Positions 1 through 8,886 of a stretch of DNA of 47,796 bases are shown in pieces (positions within the stretch are counted from its first letter, which is position 1; each line of letters begins with the position of its first letter). This DNA comes from Lachnospiraceae bacterium (GTDB lineage Bacteria; Bacillota; Clostridia; Lachnospirales; Lachnospiraceae), in the NCBI GenBank assembly GCA_009911195.1, contig QXWV01000036.1:1-47796 (forward strand). Reading direction: 5' to 3'. The notes beneath the pieces are model-generated. The model was not told the DNA's origin and did not search any database. It worked only from the letters and a program-made list of their open reading frames with translations. A program made the translations under genes and the position numbers.

Positions 1-135
1 CTTTTAAGGGGCTCCTTAAGCATTTTATTTCCCTCACGGCTGGGCTGAGGTGCTAACTTAATGACATTGCCCTAAACTCTTCATGATAAGAGAATAAAAT
101 GTACACCGGAATACCAATTTAGGACTACCCCTGTT

Positions 136-151
136 TTACCAAAAGTGGTAA
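136..151. promoter_or_regulatory. Palindrome upstream of the PLP enzyme gene
   Basis: TTACCA and TGGTAA face each other across a 4-base AAAG spacer, 45 bases before the chosen start of the MalY/PatB-type gene. The position and perfect 6-bp arms fit an operator for a dimeric repressor, but no cognate regulator is visible. The rest of 1-195 is AT-rich leader in which I recognise neither a gene nor a known riboswitch. Confidence 0.3.
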
Positions 152-195
152 TATATATGAAAGCTGTTACGGAACTGGAATGGAGGAAAAAAGAT

Positions 196-1374
196 ATGCC
201 AGAGAAGAATCTTGATTTTGACAGGGTAATAGACCGGAGGAATACGAAGTCCATCAAATATGATTTAGCGGCAAAGAAGGGGATGCCGGAAGACATTTTG
301 CCTTTATGGGTGGCGGATATGGACTTTCAGGTATCCTCCTATATTCAGGAAGCAATCATCCGACAGGCGGAGCACGGGATTTTCGGATATAGCAATGTGG
401 GGGAGGAATATTTTGAAATAGTAAAGGGGTGGATGAAACGCCGGCACGGCTGGGATGTGGAGGCGGACTGGCTGGTGAAAACACCGGGGGTTGTATTCGC
501 TTTGTCGCTGGCCGTAAAAGCCTTTACGGAATCAGGGGACAGTATATTAATACAACAGCCTGTTTATTATCCTTTCAAAAGAGTAATAGAGGCGAATGGC
601 AGAAGAACTGTCAGCAATACGCTGATATATAAGGATAATAGATATTTTATGGATTTTGAAGACTTTGAAGAAAAGATTGTGAAAGAGAAGATTAAGCTGT
701 TTATCCTGTGCAATCCCCATAACCCGGTAGGGCGTGTATGGACGGAGGAGGAACTGATAAAGGTGGGGGATATTTGCCAGAAACATCATGTAATAGTGAT
801 AAGCGATGAAATCCATGGAGACTTTGCATTTAAAGGAAAGCATCATGTGTTTGCAGGAATAAAGAAAGAGTATGGGGAGTTTACAGTGACTTGTACAGCG
901 CCCAGCAAGACCTTTAACCTGGCGGGGCTGCAATTGTCCAATATTTTTATCAGCAATCCGGAACTGAAAAAAGCATTTTGCGCCCAGATGGATATTGTAG
1001 CATATGAGGAAACCAATGTGATGGGGATGGTGGCCTGCGAAGCGGCATACAAAGACGGCGGCGAGTGGTACGAAGCAATGCTCAAGTATGTGGAAGGAAA
1101 CATTGCCTTTACAAAAGAATATGTGGAAAAGAATATCCCCGGGGTAACTATGGCGGAGCATGAAGGAACCTATCTTGTCTGGCTGGACTTTGGGCAGCTA
1201 GGGATGAGCGGGGAGGAACTGGAGGAAATGATTGTCCACAAAGCCAGATTATGGCTGGATAGCGGAACTATGTTCGGGGAAAGCGGGGCAGGCTTCCAGC
1301 GGGTGAATGTGGCATGTCCGAGGAAAATATTGGAGGAAGCGCTGGAGAGGATTAAGATGGCGGTTTTAGGGTGA
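196..1374 (+). CDS. MalY/PatB-family PLP-dependent aminotransferase or C-S beta-lyase
   Basis: This is a fold-type I PLP enzyme of about 392 residues, the usual length of the MalY/PatB group. Members are cytosolic cystathionine beta-lyases or C-S lyases that release pyruvate, ammonia and a thiol; some double as regulators. The N-terminal DxxxDRRNTxSxK and PLWVADMDF stretches are typical of the group. Further on are the NPHNPVGRVW loop, the cofactor-ring Asp in SDEIHGDF (about residue 204) and the Schiff-base Lys in SKTFNLAG (about residue 238). I chose the ATG at 196 because GGAGG lies 9 bases before it; an in-frame start at 145 has no comparable site. A candidate operator palindrome precedes it. 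The family is secure; lyase versus transaminase is inferred from similarity only. Confidence 0.9.
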   Translation: MPEKNLDFDRVIDRRNTKSIKYDLAAKKGMPEDILPLWVADMDFQVSSYIQEAIIRQAEHGIFGYSNVGEEYFEIVKGWMKRRHGWDVEADWLVKTPGVVFALSLAVKAFTESGDSILIQQPVYYPFKRVIEANGRRTVSNTLIYKDNRYFMDFEDFEEKIVKEKIKLFILCNPHNPVGRVWTEEELIKVGDICQKHHVIVISDEIHGDFAFKGKHHVFAGIKKEYGEFTVTCTAPSKTFNLAGLQLSNIFISNPELKKAFCAQMDIVAYEETNVMGMVACEAAYKDGGEWYEAMLKYVEGNIAFTKEYVEKNIPGVTMAEHEGTYLVWLDFGQLGMSGEELEEMIVHKARLWLDSGTMFGESGAGFQRVNVACPRKILEEALERIKMAVLG

Positions 1375-1482
1375 ATACTGTATTTACTGGAAGAAAAAAA
1401 GTCGGGCAGGCGGCAAGCGGCTGCCGAAATGATGAGGGATGGGGAAGAACGTGGAAGCGATAAAAAGGAAGGGAAATTGGCC

Positions 1483-1812
1483 ATGAAAACGAAAAGTGAA
1501 GTAATAAAATATGGATTATCTTTCCCCCAAACTTACCAGGACAGCCCATTTCATGATGATAATTGGATATTGATACGCATCAAGGGAACGAAAAAAGCTT
1601 TTGCATTTATTTATGAGCGGGAAGGGAATGTATGGGTGAATGTGAAAGTGTCGCCGGAATGGAGGGATTTTTGGCGGGATGCATATGACGGGGTGATTCC
1701 GGCCTATCACCAGAACAAGGAGCATTGGAACAGCATTATCCTGGATGGCTCGATACCGGAAAAGGATGTGAAGAGGATGATTGCGGAAAGCTATGATTTG
1801 GTAAATTTATGA
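1483..1812 (+). CDS. MmcQ/YjbR family DNA-binding-like protein
   Basis: A small cytosolic protein of 109 residues, a usual length for this family. It shows the YGLSFP start of the first helix, the central WVNVKVSPEW strand-turn and the C-terminal HWNSIILDGSIPEKDVKRMIAESYDLV, which is the typical signature (N-H-W-x-S-I, D-G-x-[IV]-P, then a Y-x-L-V end). Family members have a CyaY-like or double-wing fold and are often called DNA-binding, but the cellular role is not known. The ATG at 1483 follows AAGGAAGGG by 9 bases; an upstream in-frame ATG at 1429 lacks a ribosome binding site. It sits 17 bases before a response-regulator gene and may be co-transcribed with it. Confidence 0.85.
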   Translation: MKTKSEVIKYGLSFPQTYQDSPFHDDNWILIRIKGTKKAFAFIYEREGNVWVNVKVSPEWRDFWRDAYDGVIPAYHQNKEHWNSIILDGSIPEKDVKRMIAESYDLVNL

Positions 1813-1829
1813 TTTCAGGAGCAGTATAA

Positions 1830-2546
1830 ATGAAAATTCTTGTTGTAGAGGATGACCATACTTTGAATAACGGTATTGCCCTTTCGCTAAATGGCGAGGA
1901 AACCCTTCAGGCATTCAGCCTTTCCCAGGCGCGGAGCTTGTTTGATGAAAGCATAGACTTAGTGATTCTGGATATCAACCTGCCCGATGGAAGCGGCCTG
2001 GATTACTGCAGGGAAATACGGGGAAAAAGTGGGGTTGCGGTAATTTTCCTTACCGCCAATGATATGGAAATCGACATAGTGACCGGGCTGGAGACGGGGG
2101 CGGATGATTATATTACAAAACCCTTTTCCCTTATGGTGCTCCGGGCCAGAGTCAATGCAATTTTCCGTAGAAAGCAGGGGCAGATGGGAAACAGTAATGT
2201 GCAGGAAAAGAACAGTATGCAAATTACTGGCGGCCAGGACAGCTTCAATCAAGGGAAATTTTTCTTCGATTTTGAACGGATGCTGTTTACAGTGGATGGC
2301 AGTTTGGTGGAACTTAGCAAGACCGAACAGAAGCTTCTGAGGCTGCTTGTGTCCAATCGGGGAATGACCTTGTCCAGGGAAATGCTGATGGAACGTATTT
2401 GGACGGATGGGGCGGAATTCGTGGAAGAAAATGCATTGTCGGTAGCGATGAACCGCCTGCGCGCCAAGCTACCGGGAATTCCGGTGAAGACGGTATATGG
2501 GATTGGCTATGTTTGGGAAAGGGAAGATGTCTTGGAAAAGAGATAA
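1830..2546 (+). CDS. OmpR/PhoB-family response regulator
   Basis: A two-domain transcription factor of 238 residues. The receiver (about 1-120) has the acidic pair ED at 7-8, phospho-acceptor Asp48 in LVILDINLPDG, and the conserved Lys in ITKPF near 98. The winged-helix domain (about 140-235) ends with the wing motif VKTVYGIGYVW. Next to it are a histidine kinase and an FtsX-type ABC exporter, an arrangement known from BceRS-BceAB-type modules that sense and detoxify peptide antibiotics. It probably switches on the transporter genes downstream; that target is inferred from order alone. The intervening linker (about 121-145) is polar and Gln/Asn-rich. Confidence 0.93.
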   Translation: MKILVVEDDHTLNNGIALSLNGEETLQAFSLSQARSLFDESIDLVILDINLPDGSGLDYCREIRGKSGVAVIFLTANDMEIDIVTGLETGADDYITKPFSLMVLRARVNAIFRRKQGQMGNSNVQEKNSMQITGGQDSFNQGKFFFDFERMLFTVDGSLVELSKTEQKLLRLLVSNRGMTLSREMLMERIWTDGAEFVEENALSVAMNRLRAKLPGIPVKTVYGIGYVWEREDVLEKR

Positions 2547-2554
2547 TAAGAAAA

Positions 2555-3469
2555 ATGAATACAAATATATTTGGAGAAGAAAATTTACTTTTACTGGCTA
2601 TTGTGATGCTTCTTGCGGGACTGGGGTTTTTGTATTACAGGGTGCAGCGGGAATGGGGACGTATCGACAGGATGATAGATGCGGCAAAGGATGGGAGCTT
2701 TTCGGAAACGGAATTCAATGAAGGTAAGCTTTCCCGCCTGGAAGCGAAAATGTATCAATACCTGGCGGCAGGCCATCTTTCCAGGCAGCAGATGGAAGAG
2801 GAAAGGGAAAAAATTAAAACGTTGGTAAGCGATATTTCCCACCAGACTAAGACGCCTATTGCAAATATGCTCTTATATACCCAGCTTTTGGAAGAAAATA
2901 AGAGTTTGGATGAGGATGCGAAAAATATAGCGGTGCAGATTGAGGAGCAGACCAATAAACTGAATTTTCTGATTCAGTCTTTGATAAAGACCTCCCGGCT
3001 GGAGAGCGGCATGATATCGTTGATGCCGGGGAATAACCGGATTGATGAGCTGATATCCAAGCTGGATTATGCCGGAGCGGCCGAACAGAAGGGCATTTCT
3101 TTTTCTGTGGGGGAGGTGCCCCGGTTGACCGCATTTTTTGATATGAAATGGACGCTGGAGGCATTAGCTAATATTGTGGATAATGCGCTAAAATACACAG
3201 CGCCGGGGGGGAGTGTGGAAATAGGGGTCAAAGATTATGAAATGTTCGTGCGAATTGATATTAAAGATACTGGCATCGGGATGAAAGAGGAGGAAACCGC
3301 GAAAATATTTTCCCGATTTTACCGTTCCCCTGCAGTGGGCGGGAAAGAAGGGGTGGGAATCGGCCTGTATCTTGTGAGGGAAATTTTAAGCAGAGAAGGC
3401 GGATATGTGAAGGTGGCTTCCCGGTTTGGGGAAGGCTCCGTGTTTTCTGTGTTTCTTCAAAAAAAATGA
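2555..3469 (+). CDS. Short sensor histidine kinase, one N-terminal membrane helix
   Basis: This kinase of 304 residues has one hydrophobic helix (about 10-28) and no extracellular sensing domain. The dimerisation helix carries phospho-acceptor His96 in VSDISHQTKTPIAN. The ATPase domain follows, with N box (ALANIVDNALKYTAPGG), G1 (DIKDTGIGM), F box (FSRFYRSP) and G2 (GVGIGLYLVREI). The missing sensor domain and the neighbouring ABC exporter suggest that it reads transporter activity rather than a ligand directly, as BceS-type kinases do; this is inference. The ATG at 2555 is 8 bases after the regulator's stop; longer in-frame starts would overlap the regulator gene. Confidence 0.9.
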   Translation: MNTNIFGEENLLLLAIVMLLAGLGFLYYRVQREWGRIDRMIDAAKDGSFSETEFNEGKLSRLEAKMYQYLAAGHLSRQQMEEEREKIKTLVSDISHQTKTPIANMLLYTQLLEENKSLDEDAKNIAVQIEEQTNKLNFLIQSLIKTSRLESGMISLMPGNNRIDELISKLDYAGAAEQKGISFSVGEVPRLTAFFDMKWTLEALANIVDNALKYTAPGGSVEIGVKDYEMFVRIDIKDTGIGMKEEETAKIFSRFYRSPAVGGKEGVGIGLYLVREILSREGGYVKVASRFGEGSVFSVFLQKK

Positions 3470-3640
3470 TATATCCATTAAATTCTTCTAACCTTTCTTT
3501 CGGAATCCATAATTCTTTATGGCAATCATTATATTTTACATTCCACTCGGATGCAAAATCCGTTGTATACCGCTTTCTTCTATTAGTTCTAATTCTTTTG
3601 TTCCAACTGGTCTGTATAAAAATATTCTTGCTTCCCCCAT
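3470..3640 (-). pseudogene. Degraded remnant of a small RPVG...ELWIP protein gene (ADP-ribosylation/crystallin J1-like annotation)
   Basis: Read on the minus strand, an ATG at 3640 opens GEARIFLYRPVGTKELELI and then stops. Another frame further on gives FASEWNVKYNDCHKELWIP followed by KERLEEFNGYI. These match, in order, the start, middle and end of a small bacterial family of about 110-120 residues that I recall under the label ADP-ribosylation/crystallin J1 (xxLYRPVGxKELELI, then EWN, then HxELWIPxEELxEFN). The segments between them are missing, so the gene carries internal deletions and a frameshift. It sits antisense in the gap between the kinase and the ABC ATPase. The family label is from memory; decay is seen directly. 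Confidence 0.5.
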
Positions 3641-3769
3641 TTTTAGAATTCTTTATTTAAAAATTAATTCTTTCCATTCTGTAAGATTTAAGAAAGAGTG
3701 TGGAAAGAATCGTTGGTTATATTGTTAAATGTAAGGGCGGGAAGAATGACAGAAAGGATGTGTGAATTT

Positions 3770-4435
3770 ATGGAAATTTTGAAAACAAAAGGGTTAAAGA
3801 AATATTACGGGAGCGGCGATATTGCCGTAAAAGCGCTGGACGGCGTGGATTTTTCGGTGGAGAACGGGGAGTTTGTGGCGATTGTGGGAACTTCAGGCAG
3901 CGGGAAATCCACGCTGTTGCATATGATTGGCGGCCTGGACCGGCCTACGGAAGGGGGCGTGGAGGTAGCGGGGAAAAATATTTTTTCCCTAAAGGATGAT
4001 GCCTTAACCATTTTCCGGCGCAGGAAAATAGGATTCATTTTCCAGAGTTATAATCTGGTTCCGGTGCTAAATGTGTATGAGAACATTTTGCTCCCCATCG
4101 AACTGGACGGAAACCAGGTGGATGAAAAATATCTGGGCAGGATTATCCAAACATTAGGGCTAGAGGAAAAAGTGAATAATCGGCCTAACCAGCTTTCCGG
4201 CGGGCAGCAGCAGAGGGTGGCCATTGCCCGTGCACTTGCATCCAAACCGGCTATCGTGTTGGCGGATGAGCCTACGGGAAATCTGGACAGTAAGACCAGC
4301 CAGGATGTGATGGGGTTTCTGAAAGTGACTGGCGAAAAATTTAAGCAGACTATTGTAATGATTACCCATAATGAGGAAATAGCCCAGATGGCGGACAGGA
4401 TTATACGCATTGAAGATGGCAGGATTGTAGGGTAA
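3770..4435 (+). CDS. ABC transporter ATP-binding protein (MacB/LolD/BceA type)
   Basis: This 221-residue nucleotide-binding subunit carries Walker [10 protein letters not shown] (40-48), the Q loop [10 protein letters not shown], the signature [15 protein letters not shown], Walker B IVLADEP with the TGNLD D-loop typical of the MacB/LolD/FtsE group, and the switch His in MITHNEE. It energises the large FtsX-type permease 46 bases downstream. I took the ATG at 3770 ([14 protein letters not shown]) because AGAAAGGATG precedes it at about 10 bases and the protein then begins like its family. In-frame ATGs at 3746 and 3698 are possible alternatives. The gene is separated from the kinase by about 300 bases of remnant DNA, so a separate promoter is possible. 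Confidence 0.93.
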   Translation: MEILKTKGLKKYYGSGDIAVKALDGVDFSVENGEFVAIVGTSGSGKSTLLHMIGGLDRPTEGGVEVAGKNIFSLKDDALTIFRRRKIGFIFQSYNLVPVLNVYENILLPIELDGNQVDEKYLGRIIQTLGLEEKVNNRPNQLSGGQQQRVAIARALASKPAIVLADEPTGNLDSKTSQDVMGFLKVTGEKFKQTIVMITHNEEIAQMADRIIRIEDGRIVG

Positions 4436-4481
4436 AGAGGTATTTTTTATTCGGGTTTGGGTTGCAGATTGAGGAAAGGGA

Positions 4482-7070
4482 ATGGTTATCAGTATGTTTA
4501 AAGTAAACAGTAAGAAGGCGGTCCGGCGGATTGCTGATAAAAGTTTTTTGGCGAACAGGACGAGGAATGTGATTGCGGTGGCTGCTATTATGCTGACTTC
4601 CATCTTGTTCACAGCGCTTTTTACCATCAGCAGCGGAATGGTTGAAAATATGCAGAAGCAGACCATGCGCCAGGCTGGAGGCGATGGGATGGGGGTTTTG
4701 AAATATATTACCGACGAGGAATATGAGAAAGTAAAAAAGCATGAATTGGTGGAAGAAATATCCTATAACCGTATTTTGTGTGACAGTGTGGAGAACGAAG
4801 AACTGCTAAAACGCCATGGGGAATTTTATTATATGGATGACACTGCTATCCGGCTGGGGTTCTGTGAGCCTACAGAGGGGCATAAGCCGGAGGCGGAGAA
4901 TGAAATTATGATGGACACTAAGGCGATACAGCTTTTAGGGCTGGAACAGAAGGTGGGAGCGCCCGTTACCTTGGAGCTGATTGTCCACGGGAAAGCGGTG
5001 AGCAGGGAGTTCGTCCTTTCTGGATGGTGGGAAGCGGACCCGATATTTAACGTGTCCATTTTGATTGCATCCAGGGCTTATGTGGATGCCCATATGGATG
5101 AATTGTATAAAAGCTACGGCGAGGGCAACGCGGAACTGACAGGCGTGATTAACAGCTATATTATGTTCCGTAATTCCTGGGGGCTGGAAGGCAAACTGGA
5201 GAGGGTAATCACGGAAAGCGGTTTTTCCCAGGATGAAAATTCGGATAATTATGTGGAAAGCAACGTAAACTGGAGCTACCTTTCTGCCGGAATGGGCACA
5301 GACCCGGGTGCAGTCGCCGGGATAGCGGCAGCCCTTGTGCTTATTATGCTGACAGGGTATTTGATTATTTATAATATTTTCCAGATTTCTGTTGTAAAGG
5401 ATATCCGTTTTTATGGTTTATTAAAAACAATAGGTACTACGGGCAGGCAGGTGAAAATGATAATCCGCAGGCAGGCGCTGCTCCTGGCGTGCATTGGAAT
5501 CCCCATAGGGCTTTGCGGGGGATATTTCATCGGCTGTGGCCTGGTTCCTGTAGTTATGGATTCCATGGCTTTCGAGGGGAAGGCTTTTATGACGGAAACA
5601 TCTGCCAATCCGCTTATTTTTGCGGGAAGCGCTGTTTTTTCATTAATTACTGTAGTGATTAGCACAGCAAAGCCGGGCCGGATAGCGGCCAGGGTATCCC
5701 CGGTGGAAGCGGTACGTTATACGGAAGGGCTGAACAAGGCAGCCCGTGGGACGAAGAGGAAAAAGCCCCGGTTTGTGCTGTTCCGTTCCAAAACTGCATC
5801 TATGGCGGCGGCTAACCTTGGCAGGGATAAAAGAAGGACGGTTTTGGCAGTGCTGTCCATGGCTCTTAGCCTGGTGCTCTTTAATACGGTTTACACATTC
5901 AGCATTGGCTTTGATATGGATAAATTTCTTTCCAAATTTATTCAGTCGGATTTTCTGGTGGCTCACGCGGTATATTTTAACTATGGCTATTCGGGGATAG
6001 ATACTTCCCTTTCGGAAGAAATGATAGAGGCTATTGAGGAACAGCCCGGCTTTGAGGAAGGGGGGGAAATATACGCAAATATCAGGGATGCAGAATTATT
6101 TACAACAGTTCCGGTGAAAGGGGAAAAGGAGGAGAAATTCCATTTAAATATGCTGGAAGACGGAACCACATACTGTGCAGTCTACGGCATGGAAAATTTT
6201 CCGCTTAATCAACTGGAAGTGATTGAAGGGGAGATAGATATAGAAAAACTGAAAACTGGAAAATATATATTGGAAGGAATGATTTGTGATGATTTTGACG
6301 AGCCTTATTGGGAAACATCCCACTATAATATTGGGGATAAAGTAGTTTTGTATAATTACAGAGGAACTTCGGATGTACGGGGCGAAAATGAATTTACAGA
6401 ATATGAATTTGAAATTATGGCGAAGGTAAAAGTAAAATATTATACCAATTCCTGCGGTATGGCTTACAATTATAACTACTATCTTCCGGCAGATGTATAT
6501 AAGCAAATGGTAATGCGCCCGGGCATAATGAATTATACATGCAATGTTAGCCCGGAAGGAATGGAAGGGATGGATGCATTTTTAGAAAATTATACAAAAA
6601 ATGAGGAACAAGTGATAAACTATACGTCCAGGAATAAGAGGGCAGGGGAATTTAAAGGGGTGCAGAATATGGTGCTGTTAATCGGAGGCATCCTCAGCTT
6701 TATTATCGGGCTGATAGGGGTACTTAACTTTATCAATTCCATGCTCACCAGCATTATTACAAGGCGCAGGGAATTCGCCGTACTGCAGTCCATCGGCATG
6801 ACCACAGGGCAGCTTAAAAGGATGCTGGTAATGGAAGGGATGATTTACGCAGCCTGGGCAGGTATCGCGGCCCTCCTTTTGGGCACTGCTTTATCTTTCG
6901 TGGCGGTAAAGCAAATCCTGTCTCAGCTATGGTTTTTTACCTATCGTTTTACGCTTCTGCCGCTGATTGCCATTATTCCGGTATTGGTTATTTTGGGAGT
7001 GCTGATTCCGGGGGTTATGTTGAAGTCGGTGGAAAAGCAGAGTATTGTAGAGAGGATACGGGAAAATTGA
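4482..7070 (+). CDS. FtsX-type ABC transporter permease, two MacB-PCD/FtsX modules
   Basis: This is a membrane subunit of 862 residues. A first helix (about 27-50) is followed by an extracellular region to about 280 and three helices (about 281-305, 334-356, 375-395). The pattern then repeats: a helix at about 452-475, a second extracellular region to about 730, and three C-terminal helices. The duplicated FtsX cores contain the expected RRREFAVLQSIGMT and KDIRFYGLLKTIGTT coupling stretches. Such permeases work with a MacB-like ATPase, exporting or extracting peptides or antibiotics from the membrane by mechanotransmission. It has two large extracellular regions, unlike BceB with its single large loop. 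The substrate is unknown. GAGGAAAGGG precedes the start at 4482; the ATG at 4494 is an alternative. Confidence 0.9.
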   Translation: MVISMFKVNSKKAVRRIADKSFLANRTRNVIAVAAIMLTSILFTALFTISSGMVENMQKQTMRQAGGDGMGVLKYITDEEYEKVKKHELVEEISYNRILCDSVENEELLKRHGEFYYMDDTAIRLGFCEPTEGHKPEAENEIMMDTKAIQLLGLEQKVGAPVTLELIVHGKAVSREFVLSGWWEADPIFNVSILIASRAYVDAHMDELYKSYGEGNAELTGVINSYIMFRNSWGLEGKLERVITESGFSQDENSDNYVESNVNWSYLSAGMGTDPGAVAGIAAALVLIMLTGYLIIYNIFQISVVKDIRFYGLLKTIGTTGRQVKMIIRRQALLLACIGIPIGLCGGYFIGCGLVPVVMDSMAFEGKAFMTETSANPLIFAGSAVFSLITVVISTAKPGRIAARVSPVEAVRYTEGLNKAARGTKRKKPRFVLFRSKTASMAAANLGRDKRRTVLAVLSMALSLVLFNTVYTFSIGFDMDKFLSKFIQSDFLVAHAVYFNYGYSGIDTSLSEEMIEAIEEQPGFEEGGEIYANIRDAELFTTVPVKGEKEEKFHLNMLEDGTTYCAVYGMENFPLNQLEVIEGEIDIEKLKTGKYILEGMICDDFDEPYWETSHYNIGDKVVLYNYRGTSDVRGENEFTEYEFEIMAKVKVKYYTNSCGMAYNYNYYLPADVYKQMVMRPGIMNYTCNVSPEGMEGMDAFLENYTKNEEQVINYTSRNKRAGEFKGVQNMVLLIGGILSFIIGLIGVLNFINSMLTSIITRRREFAVLQSIGMTTGQLKRMLVMEGMIYAAWAGIAALLLGTALSFVAVKQILSQLWFFTYRFTLLPLIAIIPVLVILGVLIPGVMLKSVEKQSIVERIREN

Positions 7071-7151
7071 TTTGTTTAACATTCCTGCACTGGAAAAGGC
7101 TTTGCCTATTCACTTTCGGGAAAAAAATTCCGATATATAAATATAATATTT

Positions 7152-7182
7152 TTTACAGTTTCATATGGTGTAAAAATATAAT
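7152..7182 (+). promoter_or_regulatory. Possible promoter before the charged coiled-coil gene
   Basis: A perfect TATAAT lies at 7177-7182 with TTTACA at 7152-7157. The 19-base spacing is longer than the ideal 17, so the call is tentative. It would give a leader of about 90 bases containing GGGG-N7-CCCC and CCCGCCC/GGGTGGG pairings before the ribosome binding site AAGGAGG at 7261-7267. Confidence 0.3.
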
Positions 7183-7275
7183 ATGGGGGTCAAAAACCCC
7201 GCTGTAAGCAACGTGGCATCAAACATATCCCGCCCGAAGGGGTGGGGGATTACCAGAATCAAGGAGGATAATGGT

Positions 7276-8121
7276 ATGGGGGTAAAGGGAATTGGCGAAA
7301 CGGCTGCGAAGGTATCCACCGCCCATGTGGCAACTACCGCCCGGAAAGCAGAGGGAACTGCGAGGCGGTCGGTGAATATTTCCAAGCCGGGCAATAAAAA
7401 AAGGAAAAGGCTCAATTACAATTACAGGGAACTATCCAATCAGCTAATGCGTACAAGAACTTCGATGGGGGCAAGCCAAGTGCTGGTAAGGGCTTTCCAG
7501 AAAGTGGGTATATTGCAAAGGCAGTACAGAAGCGGGGATTACAATGAAAATGAAGCGAGGAGGGCGCTGATACACGCAGAGGCCATTGCCCGTGTGGCCA
7601 GGAAACGGGTAAAGCACCTGAAAGAAGAGGAGCGCCTGAAAAAAGGAGGCCTCTGTGAAGCGGAGCTGGAGGAAGAACGGGAAGAATTCAGGCCGGAAGA
7701 TATGGATTTACAGAAACAGAAACCGCCGGAAATAGACAGTGAAGAGATAAAAAGGCTCATGGAGGAACTGGAAGCGGCGATGAAGGAGTTGGAGAGGGAG
7801 AGCATGGAAACTATGGAAGAACTAACAGTGACCGTGCAGGAAGACATGGACCCCGAAGACTTGAAAATGCTGAAAAAGAAGCACAGGTCAAAGGAGTTGC
7901 GTGAAATCATGGAAGCCGACCTAAGATACCTGAAAGCCCTCTTCCAGGAACTGGAGAAAGAACGGCGGGAAGGCAGCAGTAGCAGTGCAGTCAACCCGGG
8001 TAGCAGCAACAGCGATTTATCAGGGGTGACTTTAGAACTGGCCGGAATGGAGATGGCAGCCCAACCCACCGCCACAGCCGCCATACCGGCAGAAGGCGCC
8101 AGCGTAGATATATCGGTATGA
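7276..8121 (+). CDS. Charged coiled-coil protein of unknown function
   Basis: I do not recognise this 281-residue protein. The N-terminal 40 residues are Ala/Thr-rich with basic residues (AAKVSTAHVATTARKAEG), followed by the KKRKRLNYNYRELSNQLMRTRTS stretch in which several basic residues cluster. A helical Arg/Lys/Glu-rich central part follows (YRSGDYNENEARRALIHAEA). Two long acidic-basic helical segments (about 150-255) look like coiled coil. The C-terminus is Ser-rich, then hydrophobic and Ala-rich. There is no signal peptide or membrane helix. The ATG at 7276 is 8 bases after a perfect AAGGAGG; an upstream in-frame start at 7183 overlaps the candidate promoter. A DUF4125-like gene follows 79 bases later, so both may form an operon. 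Confidence 0.7.
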   Translation: MGVKGIGETAAKVSTAHVATTARKAEGTARRSVNISKPGNKKRKRLNYNYRELSNQLMRTRTSMGASQVLVRAFQKVGILQRQYRSGDYNENEARRALIHAEAIARVARKRVKHLKEEERLKKGGLCEAELEEEREEFRPEDMDLQKQKPPEIDSEEIKRLMEELEAAMKELERESMETMEELTVTVQEDMDPEDLKMLKKKHRSKELREIMEADLRYLKALFQELEKERREGSSSSAVNPGSSNSDLSGVTLELAGMEMAAQPTATAAIPAEGASVDISV

Positions 8122-8200
8122 GATGCCGGAAAGGACAAATAGGGAATTAGAAAAACAGCATATGCCCTGGGCAAATGCGGAACTATAATAGGAGAAAAAC

Positions 8201-8839
8201 ATGGCAGAAATAACAGAAAAAGAGCAGTTGATATTTGATATTGTGCAGGCAGAATGGGATATGTTCCAGAATGTCTACAACACAGGCGGGCGGGCATCCT
8301 GCCAGGAAGACCCGGACACATTCTTTAGGATGAGGATGAGCCAGTGGATGGTTTATGAGGACGAAATCCTGGAAAGCTATGCGAATGATATTCGGAAAGC
8401 TATTGAGGAGGGCAGAAACCTATTGTTTGAAAAATATGCCCGGATGATGGAGGTTACTTACCCGGAAGAATATGAGAATGTAAAAGAATATTTGCCGGAA
8501 GTAAGCCCGGAAAAGAAACGGATGGCTGAAGAAATTGTAAAAATTCATATAGAATGGGACAGATATATGGCAGAGCATTACCCCAACATACGGGCACAAG
8601 GGAGAGTCATGACCACCGAGGAGGATTCCATCAAAGACGGCTCGTCCACAGAAAGCTATCTGCGGGGGGAATTGCTGACTTATTCGGAGCATACGGTTTC
8701 CCTGATTTTGCGTCAGGTAAAAGAAGCCTATGAAAAGGGCAAAAACATGGAAAAAGAAATCATAGAGAATGAAACGAAATTTTATGGATACAGCAGTATC
8801 GAAGATGCGGAGCAAAGACATGGGGAGCTGGCGCATTGA
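8201..8839 (+). CDS. DUF4125-like protein
   Basis: A soluble, mainly helical protein of 212 residues. The N-terminal part, [29 protein letters not shown] followed by RMSQW, matches the conserved opening of DUF4125 (an EW-x-MF-x-x-V motif, then G-G-R-A-S-CQ-D, then an M-R-x-SQ helix) as I remember it. A second conserved stretch is [16 protein letters not shown]. The family has no assigned biochemical role. GGAGAAAAAC precedes the start. It ends 27 bases before the convergent zinc-ribbon gene, with a shared hairpin in between. Confidence 0.7.
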   Translation: MAEITEKEQLIFDIVQAEWDMFQNVYNTGGRASCQEDPDTFFRMRMSQWMVYEDEILESYANDIRKAIEEGRNLLFEKYARMMEVTYPEEYENVKEYLPEVSPEKKRMAEEIVKIHIEWDRYMAEHYPNIRAQGRVMTTEEDSIKDGSSTESYLRGELLTYSEHTVSLILRQVKEAYEKGKNMEKEIIENETKFYGYSSIEDAEQRHGELAH

Positions 8840-8843
8840 TAGA

Positions 8844-8886
8844 GCAGAAGGGTTTGGAAAACTTTTTCAAAAATGCAGCCTTCTGC
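8844..8886. terminator. Possible bidirectional terminator between convergent genes
   Basis: GCAGAAGG at 8844-8851 and CCTTCTGC at 8879-8886 can pair. The loop contains GAAAA and TTTTTC runs that would give U-tracts in both directions. It lies between two convergent genes, overlapping the last codons of the minus-strand one. The long loop keeps confidence low. Confidence 0.3.

Noticed and set aside
1-195. SAM or T-box riboswitch before the PLP enzyme gene
   Set aside because: No conserved box, specifier loop or terminator/antiterminator pair could be recognised.
547-1161. A 204-codon minus-strand open frame
   Set aside because: Entirely inside the PLP enzyme gene, with Cys/His/Phe-rich composition typical of antisense shadows.
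3466-3660. A 64-codon plus-strand hydrophobic frame after the kinase gene
   Set aside because: The minus strand carries the identifiable remnants, and this frame lacks a ribosome binding site.
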